Below are positions 22,303 through 30,936 of a stretch of DNA of 64,000 bases, piece after piece; the first letter of the stretch is position 1, and each line of letters opens with the position of its first letter. The notes beneath the pieces were generated by a model. That model ran no database searches. It had not been told where the DNA came from and worked only from the letters and a program-made list of their open reading frames with translations. The translations under genes and the position numbers were made by a program. The DNA lies in the IMG/VR virus record IMGVR_UViG_3300048591_000147, positions 126,001 through 190,000 of that record; one strand, written 5' to 3'. This stretch comes from a virus.

Positions 22303-22393
22303 TGGCGGTTAGGGAGGGATTCGAACTCTCAAACCCATTGCTGGATCAAACAGCTTTCGAGACTGTGTAGTGCGCCAATACTATAGCCTAACC
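22303..22393 (-). tRNA. tRNA-Ser(CGA)
   Basis: A 91-base type II tRNA with encoded CCA. Acceptor GGTTAGG/CCTAACC is perfect; anticodon arm ACAGT-CTCGAAA-GCTGT gives CGA; a long variable arm fits serine; the T-arm GAGAG-TTCGAAT-CCCTC has one mismatch; discriminator G. Confidence 0.9.
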
Positions 22394-22400
22394 AATTTTG

Positions 22401-22610
22401 TTACTTTTCGATCTTTTTTAACTTTTCGTAATAGTGTGGGTCTTCATTTAAGTGATCCAGCGCTATTTCCCTTGCCACATCAGCCTTCGATGTGTGTTCA
22501 TGTTCTACTTTTATACCACGCTGCAATTCAGATTGCAACCATGGCAATTCTACCTTAAATTTCTTAGCTATTTGCTCTATTGATGGAGTCTTTACGTCTA
22601 AAAGTTTCAT
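22401..22610 (-). CDS. DUF5661-like small protein
   Basis: A 69-residue protein. The C-terminal half, EHEHTSKADVAREIALDHLN followed by EDPHYYEKL, is the recognisable pattern of the DUF5661 family, small proteins of unknown role frequent in phages and environmental bacteria. It lies just upstream of the tRNA pair on the same strand and could share a transcript with it. Confidence 0.78.
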   Translation of the reverse strand: MKLLDVKTPSIEQIAKKFKVELPWLQSELQRGIKVEHEHTSKADVAREIALDHLNEDPHYYEKLKKIEK

Positions 22611-22743
22611 AGTTTTTCATTTATTGTATCAAAGTATATATGCATAAAACCGATCTAAAATTCTACCACTCCATTTAAGTACAATTTTTATTCGATCTTC
22701 AAACTATCCACCCACCACGATGGACAACTATAGAGTGCATATT

Positions 22744-23088
22744 TTATTCGCTTTTAATGCTAGTTGAGCCTGTTGCTTTGTTCAACTGTTCCAACTTTTG
22801 TTGGTGTTCGTATATCATTTTATCTAATTCTTGTTGTCTGATATATTCCAATTCTTTGACTCTAGCGATCAGCCCTATATTACTATGACTGCCCAAAGCT
22901 AATGGGTCGTATCGTAATATCTTGACTAGGATTATTAGCAATAATGCCTGCCCGTAGTTTATAGTAGATACGATGTCGAGGTTGAATGATGGGATCACCA
23001 CATTCCATACCACCAATAGCATTGTCGCTTGTACCAATAGTGTTAATATTACATTTTGTAATGTTGCCATAATAGCTTTAATGTTCAT
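22744..23088 (-). CDS. Membrane protein with two spans
   Basis: A 114-residue protein with two hydrophobic segments, roughly residues 10-32 (VILTLLVQATMLLVVWNVVI) and 44-60 (YGQALLLIILVKIL), then a charged, probably coiled-coil cytoplasmic tail. The topology would suit a holin-associated or host-membrane protein, but no family is recognised. It is the last gene of a run of small genes extending down from 23364. Confidence 0.72.
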   Translation of the reverse strand: MNIKAIMATLQNVILTLLVQATMLLVVWNVVIPSFNLDIVSTINYGQALLLIILVKILRYDPLALGSHSNIGLIARVKELEYIRQQELDKMIYEHQQKLEQLNKATGSTSIKSE

Positions 23089-23091
23089 AAT

Positions 23092-23364
23092 TTATGGGGT
23101 TATCACTTCGTCTGGATTGTACAACGTACCCAAGTATGTAGCAGCTTCGGTGTATGTGTCAAATGCCAACGCATCATCAACATATACCGTACCGCTATCA
23201 CCTATGTCAAGGAGATATAGGATCGTAGTCTGCGTAATATTTTCTTCGTCTTCATAAATCTTAATAGTTACTACCTTACATACACCCTTATAAATCGAAA
23301 AGGTTTCGGCATCTACATACCAAAATGTATTTCCGATCAATAACTCATAGTCTACGATATCCAT
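23092..23364 (-). CDS. Small protein, function unknown
   Basis: A 90-residue acidic protein with a repeated beta-like pattern (NTFWYVDAETFSIYKGVCKV). A minus-strand late promoter candidate lies at 23388-23395, so it may be made late with the membrane protein behind it. Its start follows TTAGGATAA. No family is recognised. Confidence 0.7.
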   Translation of the reverse strand: MDIVDYELLIGNTFWYVDAETFSIYKGVCKVVTIKIYEDEENITQTTILYLLDIGDSGTVYVDDALAFDTYTEAATYLGTLYNPDEVITP

Positions 23365-23387
23365 TATATTATCCTAATTAATGATAT

Positions 23388-23395
23388 TATTTATT
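23388..23395 (-). promoter_or_regulatory. T4-type late promoter candidate
   Basis: The minus strand reads AATAAATA, 23 bases before the start at 23364, at the stop of the preceding gene. Confidence 0.55.
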
Positions 23396-23585
23396 AAATA
23401 AGTTCTACGTCAGAGATCTGATACATGGAATATTCGTTCTTGTCATATTTTACAGACACTGAAACGATTCCGTCTACCGGATAGAACTTTTCTATCTTGC
23501 CAATTCGTCCCTTATCATGACCAGATAGTACGATTATATTTGCACCTACTGAGTAGGTCACACCGTCATTAGTGAATGAATTCAT
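23394..23585 (-). CDS. Small KOW-motif protein
   Basis: A 63-residue protein with a KOW-type turn: ANIIVLSGHDKGRIGKIEKF. KOW motifs occur in NusG/Spt5 and ribosomal proteins and bind RNA or protein partners, so an action on transcription or translation is possible. It overlaps the previous gene by four bases. The match is to the motif only. Confidence 0.72.
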   Translation of the reverse strand: MNSFTNDGVTYSVGANIIVLSGHDKGRIGKIEKFYPVDGIVSVSVKYDKNEYSMYQISDVELI

Positions 23586-23719
23586 AATTTATATCCTATT
23601 TTATTTAACAATGATAACATAGATTCAATCGAACGTAAAGACGCTGTATAGTGTTCATTGTTAGTAACCGCGTAACTGTTGTAAGAGTGCTTTGCCTTTA
23701 TCTGTATAACATTGCTCAT
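23582..23719 (-). CDS. Very small protein, function unknown
   Basis: A 45-residue protein starting MSNVIQIKAKHSYNS after AAGGAAAATAAA. The frame is open further upstream but the ribosome site supports this start. It overlaps the end of the upstream gene by 59 bases and the next gene by four. The overlap leaves some doubt. Confidence 0.55.
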   Translation of the reverse strand: MSNVIQIKAKHSYNSYAVTNNEHYTASLRSIESMLSLLNKIGYKL

Positions 23720-24089
23720 GTTTTTTATTTTCCTTAAATAGTGACTCGTGTAACACCGTATAGTATCCGCCAATGACTACCTGTTTTCCGGGCAAGCCAG
23801 TTAATGTGCAAGTTCTCATGGAGAACCATTCGTACAGTTCGATAACCTCTCTTATCAAGGCGAATCCTTCACGCTGCCATTCAGTGTATATAGTATCAGA
23901 CGGTTGACCAAACGAATAATACACCCGTAATGCTGTGAACTTCTGTTTAATCTGGCGATACGTGATCTGTGGGAGTCCATAGTCTTCAACTATTGCGTCA
24001 ATAGTTTCCAACATCTCGTTTACCATGGTATCCCAACCTTCGTTGAATCCCAGTCTACATTCAGTTTTTTCTAATTGTTCTAGGTTCAT
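23661..24089 (-). CDS. Protein of unknown function
   Basis: A 142-residue protein starting MNLEQLEKTECRLGFNEGW after TAAGGTAG; the open frame extends to 24176 but would then overlap the upstream gene by 74 bases. It is helical with several Trp and Tyr residues, and has a short Gly-rich turn (TLTGLPGKQVVIGGYYTV). No family is recognised. Confidence 0.72.
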   Translation of the reverse strand: MNLEQLEKTECRLGFNEGWDTMVNEMLETIDAIVEDYGLPQITYRQIKQKFTALRVYYSFGQPSDTIYTEWQREGFALIREVIELYEWFSMRTCTLTGLPGKQVVIGGYYTVLHESLFKENKKHEQCYTDKGKALLQQLRGY

Positions 24090-24102
24090 TATGTCATCTA
24101 CC

Positions 24103-24810
24103 TTACGATAATTCAATAAATTTTGCGGATATTGTACCAGCTTTTGCTGCCACCGTGATCCTATGATGTCCATCAATCAGACGATTATCTAATAAGATTC
24201 CAATTGGAAGGCCATCCGTGATGCAATATTTAGTGTGGTCAAACTTCTTCATGTATTGAAGTCTGTCATTGGTTGATCCATTATTAATTATATCACCCAC
24301 TATCTTGTCAACCACAACGGCAGACGAACAATCGTACAGTTCTGGTAATAGAAATTCGTACTCGGCTTTGATCACTAATTTGACCTTATCAACATCGTTA
24401 GGATAGTTGATCATCTCTGCCACGTCTTTGAAGAATGCTCCAAATGCTGGGTGGTCAACGCCCACTATTTCCTCGCCATAATAGCCACCGCCAATCTCAA
24501 CGTCATATGTATCTAGATCAGTCAATCCATGTAAATGGAGTAGTCTGTCTATACAATATCGTTCTATATCAGTTGGATTGTAATCATACGATCTATATCG
24601 AATCTTTTTATTGGTCTTCTTCTGAATTGAAACAATACAATTATCAATTTTGGTATCTTCGTCTATGCGCGCGTTTATTATTCTTCCACATCTACATATA
24701 GAGTCGCATCCATGGCGATCACAGTCACGTTCAGTGTCATAATCAAAATTAAATGCATATCGTGAGATGGATAGACTAACTCCATTGATATCAAATATAT
24801 TGTTGGTCAT
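24103..24810 (-). CDS. Protein with a ParB-like C-terminal motif
   Basis: A 235-residue protein. The C-terminus holds IGILLDNRLIDGHHRITVAA, which resembles the ParB/Srx nuclease-like fold, where DGHHR binds nucleotide. A cysteine/His cluster near residue 30 (CDRHGCDSICRCG) may bind zinc. The middle is unrecognised. Such ParB-like phage proteins can be DNA-binding, CTP-binding or nucleases; the role is open. Confidence 0.7.
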   Translation of the reverse strand: MTNNIFDINGVSLSISRYAFNFDYDTERDCDRHGCDSICRCGRIINARIDEDTKIDNCIVSIQKKTNKKIRYRSYDYNPTDIERYCIDRLLHLHGLTDLDTYDVEIGGGYYGEEIVGVDHPAFGAFFKDVAEMINYPNDVDKVKLVIKAEYEFLLPELYDCSSAVVVDKIVGDIINNGSTNDRLQYMKKFDHTKYCITDGLPIGILLDNRLIDGHHRITVAAKAGTISAKFIELS

Positions 24811-24815
24811 TTATA

Positions 24816-24983
24816 TTAATCTCTCGCGTGTGATAGTCGATATATTACCACAGCATCCTCTAACAGTTCAAGCTGTTTAGAGAGTCTGATTTTGATCGAC
24901 TCGTCTTCACACTCATCTAACATTTTTCTTAAATGACTAATGTCTTGATTTATTTGATCAGAATTTATCGTTTCGTGGCTCAC
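24816..24983 (-). CDS. Very small helical protein, GTG start
   Basis: A 55-residue protein. GTG 24983 overlaps the TGA stop of the upstream gene and has AAAGGAAG just before it, which makes it a better start than ATG 25046, which would overlap by 67 bases. It is acidic, helical and probably coiled coil (QDISHLRKMLDECEDESIKI). Function unknown. Confidence 0.65.
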   Translation of the reverse strand: MSHETINSDQINQDISHLRKMLDECEDESIKIRLSKQLELLEDAVVIYRLSHARD

Positions 24984-25207
24984 GCAGCTTCCTTTGTTCT
25001 CATTTGCTTCCAATTCCCGAATGCTCGTACAAGATGCGGTGTACAACCGTCAATATCTGATAATTGTTTATACGAACTCACATAAAGTTTACAACGCATG
25101 CATCTACCAGAATTGTTAGCATTTATGGCCCACTCGTGAGTGTCACACCACCATAATGGTGGGAGGACACTATTCGCATCAGGATAGAGTATTTCGGTAT
25201 AGTCCAT
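24980..25207 (-). CDS. Small zinc-finger-like protein
   Basis: A 75-residue protein with WWCDTHEWAINANNSGRCM and then RCKLYVS: a CxxH and CxxC pair about 15 residues apart, which fits one zinc finger. It resembles small phage proteins with treble-clef-like fingers. It overlaps the next gene by four bases (GTGA). Confidence 0.7.
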   Translation of the reverse strand: MDYTEILYPDANSVLPPLWWCDTHEWAINANNSGRCMRCKLYVSSYKQLSDIDGCTPHLVRAFGNWKQMRTKEAA

Positions 25208-25210
25208 TAA

Positions 25211-25480
25211 TTATACTTTCTGGACACCAAAAGTGTAGCTATCTTTGGTTAGAAACAGAGAATGCTTTCTACCATTGTAGATCGCCACGCATTCTATTCC
25301 AGTCATTGATGATGATGAGGTAGAGTACACGGGTGTTACGTTATCAATTTCAACACCTTCTAGAAATAAGAATTCTTTTACCTGCTTACACAGTTCGAAA
25401 TCATATTTACCGTGCCTGTCAATCAAGCTATAAAGCTGGATTCTATTTTGTTCAAAAACGTCTAATAGTATATTTTTCAT
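25211..25480 (-). CDS. Small protein, function unknown
   Basis: An 89-residue protein from ATG 25480 (MKNILLDVFEQNRIQ) with TTAGGAAA before it; the open frame reaches 25513 but enters the upstream terminator. The sequence is alpha/beta with a Ser-rich loop (TPVYSTSSSSMTG). It heads the run of small genes to 22744. Confidence 0.7.
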   Translation of the reverse strand: MKNILLDVFEQNRIQLYSLIDRHGKYDFELCKQVKEFLFLEGVEIDNVTPVYSTSSSSMTGIECVAIYNGRKHSLFLTKDSYTFGVQKV

Positions 25481-25513
25481 TTGTTTTCCTAATTTCTCGT
25501 ACCATCTTATCAA

Positions 25514-25552
25514 AAAGAAACGGGGGTGTCAATCGGACACCCCCGTTTCTTT
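25514..25552 (-). terminator. Very strong terminator after nrdB
   Basis: A 17-bp perfect stem (25514-25530 with 25536-25552), core ACGGGGGTGTC, loop of five bases; the minus strand ends in TTTCTTTTTG. Confidence 0.93.
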
Positions 25553-25571
25553 AAACCTTAAACCCGCTTTA

Positions 25572-26657
25572 TTACAAGTCTGGTAAATCTTTTAGATGTA
25601 TTGTATCAGTCATGGCACCGATTACATATGAAGTCGATTCTGTTTCTTGTAGCGCTGTTTGTTTATTATCAACTTCAGAGTGTTTCAGATACCATGGGAT
25701 TGGATGGCTTCGCGGAGCAGTACCAAGATATTTGATACCCACTTTTTGTAATTTTTCTTTTGCGGTCCAGTCTACGAACTGGCTAAGGATTCTCGCATTC
25801 AGTCCAACTACAACACCCTCACTAAACAGATAATCTGCCCATTCTTTTTCTTCTTGAATGATGTCAGCATATATTTGATATATCTCGTCTTTATGCTGTT
25901 CTTCAAGATTTTTGAAATCTGGGTCAGATTCTTTAGTCAACTTCAAAAGATCCGCAGTCCATTCAGTGTGTAGCAATTCATCTTGAAGAATTAATGATAT
26001 CTCGGCGCCGTTTCCGATGAACATTCCATTCTCCATCATACCCAAAGATGTCGCAAAAGACACAATAAAGCGAATAGCTTCAAGACCATATGACGCATGT
26101 AATGCAAGCAAAATTGCTTTCTTATGTGCTAGTTCATCATAATCTTCATGGCCATATTGCATGGCGATATTATGTTTTACGACATAATTATAATATTTTC
26201 CTATAGAGGCTGCCATATCCACAATAGGCTGGACTTTATGAATGTTGTCGAATATTTCTGAGGGATTGCTGTAGACATTCCTGATGATATGTGAATAAGC
26301 TCTACTGTGGATATTTGATTCAAAAAATGTCCAATTCAGTAGTAGGTTTTTTACTTCAGGTAAAGACACACACGGTCCAAATACCTCATAAGGGCTCTGC
26401 ATACTATCTAGTGTAGTTTGTCTTAGTAAGTTGCTCGTGTACATATGTCTTTCAGCTTTATTGGCCTTTTTGAAATCTTCTTTGTCTTTCATTAGAGAGA
26501 TTTCTTCAGGGGTCCAATAATATCCTCGTGCGATCTCTTCATATTTGTCGAGCTTCGGATATTTCACAGAGTCGAAACGTTGTACGGATACTTCACCATC
26601 TAACCACAATTTTCTCTTTTGGTATTCTGGGTTAAATGATATGTCATAATTAGTCAT
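25572..26657 (-). CDS. nrdB: Ribonucleotide reductase, small (R2) subunit
   Basis: A 361-residue class Ia R2 protein, which houses the di-iron/tyrosyl radical that starts reduction of ribonucleotides to deoxyribonucleotides. Iron-binding segments are visible: NWTFFESNIHSRAYSHIIRN (Glu and His ligands) and AEISLILQDELLHTEWTADL (Glu and His ligands). Length matches T4 and bacterial R2. It follows nrdA by nine bases in the same operon and is closed by the terminator at 25514-25552. No intein or intron interrupts it. Confidence 0.95.
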   Translation of the reverse strand: MTNYDISFNPEYQKRKLWLDGEVSVQRFDSVKYPKLDKYEEIARGYYWTPEEISLMKDKEDFKKANKAERHMYTSNLLRQTTLDSMQSPYEVFGPCVSLPEVKNLLLNWTFFESNIHSRAYSHIIRNVYSNPSEIFDNIHKVQPIVDMAASIGKYYNYVVKHNIAMQYGHEDYDELAHKKAILLALHASYGLEAIRFIVSFATSLGMMENGMFIGNGAEISLILQDELLHTEWTADLLKLTKESDPDFKNLEEQHKDEIYQIYADIIQEEKEWADYLFSEGVVVGLNARILSQFVDWTAKEKLQKVGIKYLGTAPRSHPIPWYLKHSEVDNKQTALQETESTSYVIGAMTDTIHLKDLPDL

Positions 26658-26666
26658 TGATATTCC

Positions 26667-28979
26667 TTATAATTTGCAAGAATCGCATTCACTTTCCTGA
26701 TCTATTTCTGGCTCAGGTTCTAATACGATATTTTCTTCATCTATTAACTGATTTTTAGTTCCAGTCTTATTAGTTATATTGTAGTACAATGTTTTAATAC
26801 CCCAGTGAATTGATAGCATCATATTCTTTGCAACTTCGGTAGCGTCTACCTTTCCATTTGGGTATTTTGCTGGATCATAGAAAGTATCAGTGCTTATGCT
26901 TTGGCAAATATATACCTGCATGACCGCAGCGGTCTTTAAATAATCAGCAACATTTGTATCAAACATTAATTGATACTTATTTTTTAACTTTTCATATTCT
27001 GGTACTACCTGCGACTTAGACACCCCTTTAGCTTCTTTAGTAGTAATTAGGCTCTTTGGTATGGCTATTCCGTTCGTCGATTGTATCATGACTGATGACG
27101 ATTCAACAGGGGCTATTGCACCTAGTAATGCATTTCGCACGCCATACTTTTGCATGTCCGCGCGCAGACCTTCCCAATCCAATGATGGATCTGGTGTAAA
27201 GTCTGTTAATTCATTAACACCTTCTGCCCTAAGCTCCCATACAAACTTACCTTCTGCATAAATGGTGTCTTTCCACTTATCACACGGTCCTCGCGTTTTT
27301 GCTAATTCGACAGATGCTTCTAATGCATAGAAATACTGATGCTCCATCCATGACTTAACCAGTGCTAGCGCTTCTGGTGTTCCATATTTTAAGCCTCTTT
27401 TAGCATGCCAATAAGCTAAATTAGTCACACCAATACCAAGCGGACGGAAATTTCTGTTAGACCGTTCCGATTGAACACTGAGAAAGTCCTGATAATCAAG
27501 GATGTTATTCAACATTCTAACTGCCAAGCTAACAGATTTCTTCATTTGTTTAGGGTTTTTGAATTTGCCCCAATTATTTGATGCTAACGTGCATAGGAAA
27601 ATCTCACCATTAGTGTCTTCGATTCTTTGGAATGGACGACTTGGGCCTAATATTTCCATGCACAGATTTGACTGTACTATTGGGTGTTTTTTAACATCAA
27701 TAGGACCATTGGCCCAGTTATCAACGAACCCGACATAGATACGATTAGTTTCGCTTCTTTCTGTAATTAGAGACTTGAATACCTGACTGGCTGGTAATAC
27801 TTTCTTTCTAATTGATTCGTCTTTCTCATATTTTTCATAGAGTTCTTCGAATTTTTTCTGATCAGAATAATAAGCATCATATAAACCGACAGCAGAATGT
27901 GGGCAGAACAAGGTAATGTTTTGGTCATTCTTGAATCTGCGCCATAGATATTTGTTTGTTATGAACGCATAGTCCAGACGTCTTTCTCTGTTTTCTGATG
28001 TGCCCTTGTTGTTTTTCAATACGACCAAGTCTTCATAATCATAATGCCATATGGGGAAGAAGAAAGTCGCAGAGGCATTTCTGATACCGCCCTGTGATGT
28101 AGCTCTTAAATCACCAAACCATTTATGGATAAACGGTACAAGCCCTGTATGCGATATTTCACCGTCTCTTATAGGAGAGCCCGCCGAACGAATTCTGCCA
28201 GCTTCTAGCCCTATTCCAGCGCGTTTTGAGGCATACTTACCCATCATCTCACCAGAAGCAAATATAGAATCTAATGTATCGTCTACGGTGATTTTCACAC
28301 ATGATGAAAACTGTTTAGTTTTAGTGCCAAGCCCTGCCGCAATTGGTGTAGCTGTTGAATTTTCACCATTGGATAGATTCTTATATAGATCCAATACTAG
28401 CGCCATTCTATCCGTTTTTGGCTCTTGATGCATGCAAACAGCAGCAACAATTATGTAACGTATTTGTGGCGTTTCATAAATCTGGCCAGTGCTCTTGTTT
28501 GATATCAGGTATTTTGACTCAAATTGTGAGATGGCGGATAATGATAGGCTCTCGTCTTTTTTGTGATCTATGAATGAATCCATTAGATTCCATTCGTCCG
28601 GGGTATACCATTCTAGAAGTTCTGGCGTATATAACCCTATTTTTATATTCTTCTCAATAATTTCTAATAGTGGTGGCGGATCATATTGACCGTATACACG
28701 CTTTCGTAATATTGAATTTTGTAATCTACCAGCGACTAGTTCGTAATTTACGTGACCGTCTACAGCAATTGTGAGGTTTGATGCTGATTTTAGTGCGATT
28801 TGATCAATATGATCGGTGGAAATTCCATCAAAAATTTCTAATCGCATGTTCATTTCTATCATCGATTCAGATACATTCGGCACTCCCTCACAAGCGAACT
28901 GAATCTGACGCTGTATCTTCTCTTGCTGGTACAATTCTCTTTCCCCGTTTCTCTTTGTCACGTATAAATTTTTTGTCAT
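26667..28979 (-). CDS. nrdA: Ribonucleotide reductase, large (R1) subunit
   Basis: A 770-residue class Ia R1 subunit, the catalytic partner of NrdB. It starts with an ATP-cone (VTKRNGERELYQQEKIQRQI), has the active-site region GTKTKQFSSCVKI, later NLCMEILGPSRPF with the second cysteine context, and ends in ECDSCKL, the CxxC tail that is reduced by thioredoxin or glutaredoxin. Length fits T4 NrdA. The promoter is not clear; TATACT near 29022 on the minus strand has no good -35, so a middle-type promoter is possible. Confidence 0.96.
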   Translation of the reverse strand: MTKNLYVTKRNGERELYQQEKIQRQIQFACEGVPNVSESMIEMNMRLEIFDGISTDHIDQIALKSASNLTIAVDGHVNYELVAGRLQNSILRKRVYGQYDPPPLLEIIEKNIKIGLYTPELLEWYTPDEWNLMDSFIDHKKDESLSLSAISQFESKYLISNKSTGQIYETPQIRYIIVAAVCMHQEPKTDRMALVLDLYKNLSNGENSTATPIAAGLGTKTKQFSSCVKITVDDTLDSIFASGEMMGKYASKRAGIGLEAGRIRSAGSPIRDGEISHTGLVPFIHKWFGDLRATSQGGIRNASATFFFPIWHYDYEDLVVLKNNKGTSENRERRLDYAFITNKYLWRRFKNDQNITLFCPHSAVGLYDAYYSDQKKFEELYEKYEKDESIRKKVLPASQVFKSLITERSETNRIYVGFVDNWANGPIDVKKHPIVQSNLCMEILGPSRPFQRIEDTNGEIFLCTLASNNWGKFKNPKQMKKSVSLAVRMLNNILDYQDFLSVQSERSNRNFRPLGIGVTNLAYWHAKRGLKYGTPEALALVKSWMEHQYFYALEASVELAKTRGPCDKWKDTIYAEGKFVWELRAEGVNELTDFTPDPSLDWEGLRADMQKYGVRNALLGAIAPVESSSVMIQSTNGIAIPKSLITTKEAKGVSKSQVVPEYEKLKNKYQLMFDTNVADYLKTAAVMQVYICQSISTDTFYDPAKYPNGKVDATEVAKNMMLSIHWGIKTLYYNITNKTGTKNQLIDEENIVLEPEPEIDQESECDSCKL

Positions 28980-29085
28980 TGCAGTCCTATAATAATTTAT
29001 TGTTGATTTTGTATAAACTACCTATGAAAATAGTATAGGTATTTAGCTAGTATGTGTGTTATTTCGACTTAATTAACGTAATCAA

Positions 29086-29631
29086 TTAGTTACGAACAAT
29101 TAAGTCATAATCGGATTTTTCTGTGAAAAAACTACACTTGATCGCATAGAAATATGGGATATTGTATATAATAACTTCAGACTGTTTGTCTAAAGCGATA
29201 TGGAGATTTTCACTCACATAGTCATCCTCCAATACCTTAGAGAGTAGTGAGATCGCTTCGTTCTCCACCATGATATCTAATACACCAAGCATGGCTGACT
29301 TATACGCTTCAGTGGTATTCTTCACGCTGTTGCAATATAAGAATTTGTAACCGTTGATTGGAAATATATAATACCGTTCCAAACCAGTTGAATCTCTCTC
29401 GGTAGTATTGCAAAATATTGATCTATAAAATATATTTGGGTAGATGTTTGCAAATGCGGTGTTGAACGCATTGGCCAGCGGCATATTCTTGGCTTTTTTG
29501 TGTCTGGCTTTTACTTTTATGAACGGTTCTCTATGCGCCGGAAGCATCTTATACATCGGAATGCCTTTACTGTCGCTGATAAATTCAGAGCATTCAGTTT
29601 TAACAGTAGGAAATATCATTATTGTACCCAT
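29086..29631 (-). CDS. Protein of unknown function
   Basis: A protein of about 181 residues; the start is uncertain (ATG 29631 or 29619; a GTG frame opens at 29655), and no good ribosome site is seen at any. It is basic and aromatic, with KVKARHKKAKNMPLANAF and a beta-like C-terminus (SEVIIYNIPYFYAIKCSFF). No family is recognised. It sits between nrdA and the divergent glycosyltransferase-like genes. Confidence 0.72.
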   Translation of the reverse strand: MGTIMIFPTVKTECSEFISDSKGIPMYKMLPAHREPFIKVKARHKKAKNMPLANAFNTAFANIYPNIFYRSIFCNTTERDSTGLERYYIFPINGYKFLYCNSVKNTTEAYKSAMLGVLDIMVENEAISLLSKVLEDDYVSENLHIALDKQSEVIIYNIPYFYAIKCSFFTEKSDYDLIVRN

Positions 29632-29636
29632 AAATA
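29629..29636 (+). promoter_or_regulatory. T4-type late promoter
   Basis: CATAAATA, 20 bases before ATG 29657, with AAGGAAAG as ribosome site. Confidence 0.75.
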
Positions 29637-29656
29637 TTGAAGGAAAGAATACCACA

Positions 29657-30289
29657 ATGAGAGAATCACTTCAACAATTTTACGATAAAGTATCTGGTAG
29701 ACAAGTATTTGTAATTGCTGGCGGGCCAACAGTGGCACAGCAGAATCTTGAATTACTTAAAGGTAAGAAGATCGTTTGCATAAACAATGCCTACAAACTA
29801 ATAGAAGATCCCGTTGCATTATATTGGGCCGATGAGCATTGGGCTAGTCAGCATGTGGACAACCTTCAGAAACATAAATGTAAGCATCGTTTTCATTCTA
29901 GATTCCACCTATCGCAACAGATTATAGACAAGGATATCAAAGGGGTGGGGAATTGTACACTACTTAAGCGTACTGCCGAATATGGTGTAGATCCTAATGT
30001 CAATCACGTATGCGGGAACAATGGCGGGGCTCAAGTATTGAACCTGTTATTGAATATGAAAGTGCGTGAAATTGTATTACTGGGATATGATATGAAATTG
30101 ATATCCAGTAAAAGTCATTGGCATGGTGGTCATGGTCTACCAATACGACCATGTGTGTATTTCAATTTTATCGAATCTGTAAAATCTATTGCTCCATTTT
30201 TGGAGAAAGCTAAGATCAATGTAATCAATACCTCTCCAAATACGGATTTGGATTGTTTTACTAAACACAAATTAGAGGATGTGGTATGA
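29657..30289 (+). CDS. MptE/DUF115-like sugar-transfer or pyrophosphokinase-fold protein
   Basis: A 210-residue protein. The late promoter and AAGGAAAG site select ATG 29657 although the frame opens at 29444. VFVIAGGPTVAQQNLELLKG opens a Rossmann-like fold, then KIVCINNAYKLI and ALYWADEHW, the pattern of the MptE-like (6-hydroxymethylpterin diphosphokinase) and DUF115 family, several members of which are linked to flagellin or surface glycosylation. It overlaps the next, related gene by four bases. Probable sugar or nucleotide transferase acting on virion or host surface; reaction not certain. Confidence 0.75.
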   Translation: MRESLQQFYDKVSGRQVFVIAGGPTVAQQNLELLKGKKIVCINNAYKLIEDPVALYWADEHWASQHVDNLQKHKCKHRFHSRFHLSQQIIDKDIKGVGNCTLLKRTAEYGVDPNVNHVCGNNGGAQVLNLLLNMKVREIVLLGYDMKLISSKSHWHGGHGLPIRPCVYFNFIESVKSIAPFLEKAKINVINTSPNTDLDCFTKHKLEDVV

Positions 30290-30936
30290 ATCGTGGAATA
30301 GAATGGGGGCGAGTGACCCAACAGCACGATAATATTATTATAGTGTGTGGTGGTCGTAGTCTGAGTAAATTTGACTTTTCTTTGATTAAAGATCTCGGAA
30401 CTATCATAGTTGTAAATACTTCTTTCACTGTTGTTCCATTTGCTGACTATTGGTTCACTTTAGATATTACTGGCGTTCAACAGCCAACGTCTAGTAATTT
30501 TAGTGGAAAGTTATACGCAGCAGTACCACAAACTTATGGTACGCAAAATCAAGTAGTTACTAAAAATATAACATATCTACATCGGCTGATATCACACAAT
30601 GACCCCACAATCTCTAGTGAAAGCGCTTATGTAACTGGATTATCTGAAGACAATGGATGCATCAACACCGGAAACAGCGGATTTGGTGCTTTTGGTCTAG
30701 CATATCACATGAAACCTAAGAAAATATTAATATTGGGTATGGATGGAGATATCGGATACCACTATACCGATACGCGGAAGAATCGACCACTGACTTACTT
30801 ACCATTATTAATGAATTCAACAGTTGCTCAAATAAACAAGGCTAATATAAAAGTAATAAATGGTAGCATCAATAGTAGCATAACTGCATATCCTAAATAT
30901 TGTTTATCGGAAGCGTTGGGTGAATTTAGTAAATGA
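30286..30936 (+). CDS. Second MptE/DUF115-like protein
   Basis: A 216-residue paralogue of the preceding protein: NIIIVCGGRSLSKFDFSLIK, then IIVVNTSFTVVPFADYWFTL, and CINTGNSGFGAFGLAYHMKP with LILGMDGDIG. The same Rossmann-like framework is visible with a shorter C-terminus. Overlapping start and stop codons join three genes here. Likely works with the glycosyltransferases on surface sugar. Confidence 0.72.
   Translation: MNRGIEWGRVTQQHDNIIIVCGGRSLSKFDFSLIKDLGTIIVVNTSFTVVPFADYWFTLDITGVQQPTSSNFSGKLYAAVPQTYGTQNQVVTKNITYLHRLISHNDPTISSESAYVTGLSEDNGCINTGNSGFGAFGLAYHMKPKKILILGMDGDIGYHYTDTRKNRPLTYLPLLMNSTVAQINKANIKVINGSINSSITAYPKYCLSEALGEFSK

Noticed and set aside
26667-28979. Intein or intron in nrdA, and likewise in nrdB, thyA and the polymerase
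   Set aside because: All four proteins have normal lengths and continuous motifs.
29444-29656. N-terminal extension of the MptE-like gene back to 29444
   Set aside because: It would precede the late promoter and ribosome site at 29629-29650 and overlap the opposite gene.
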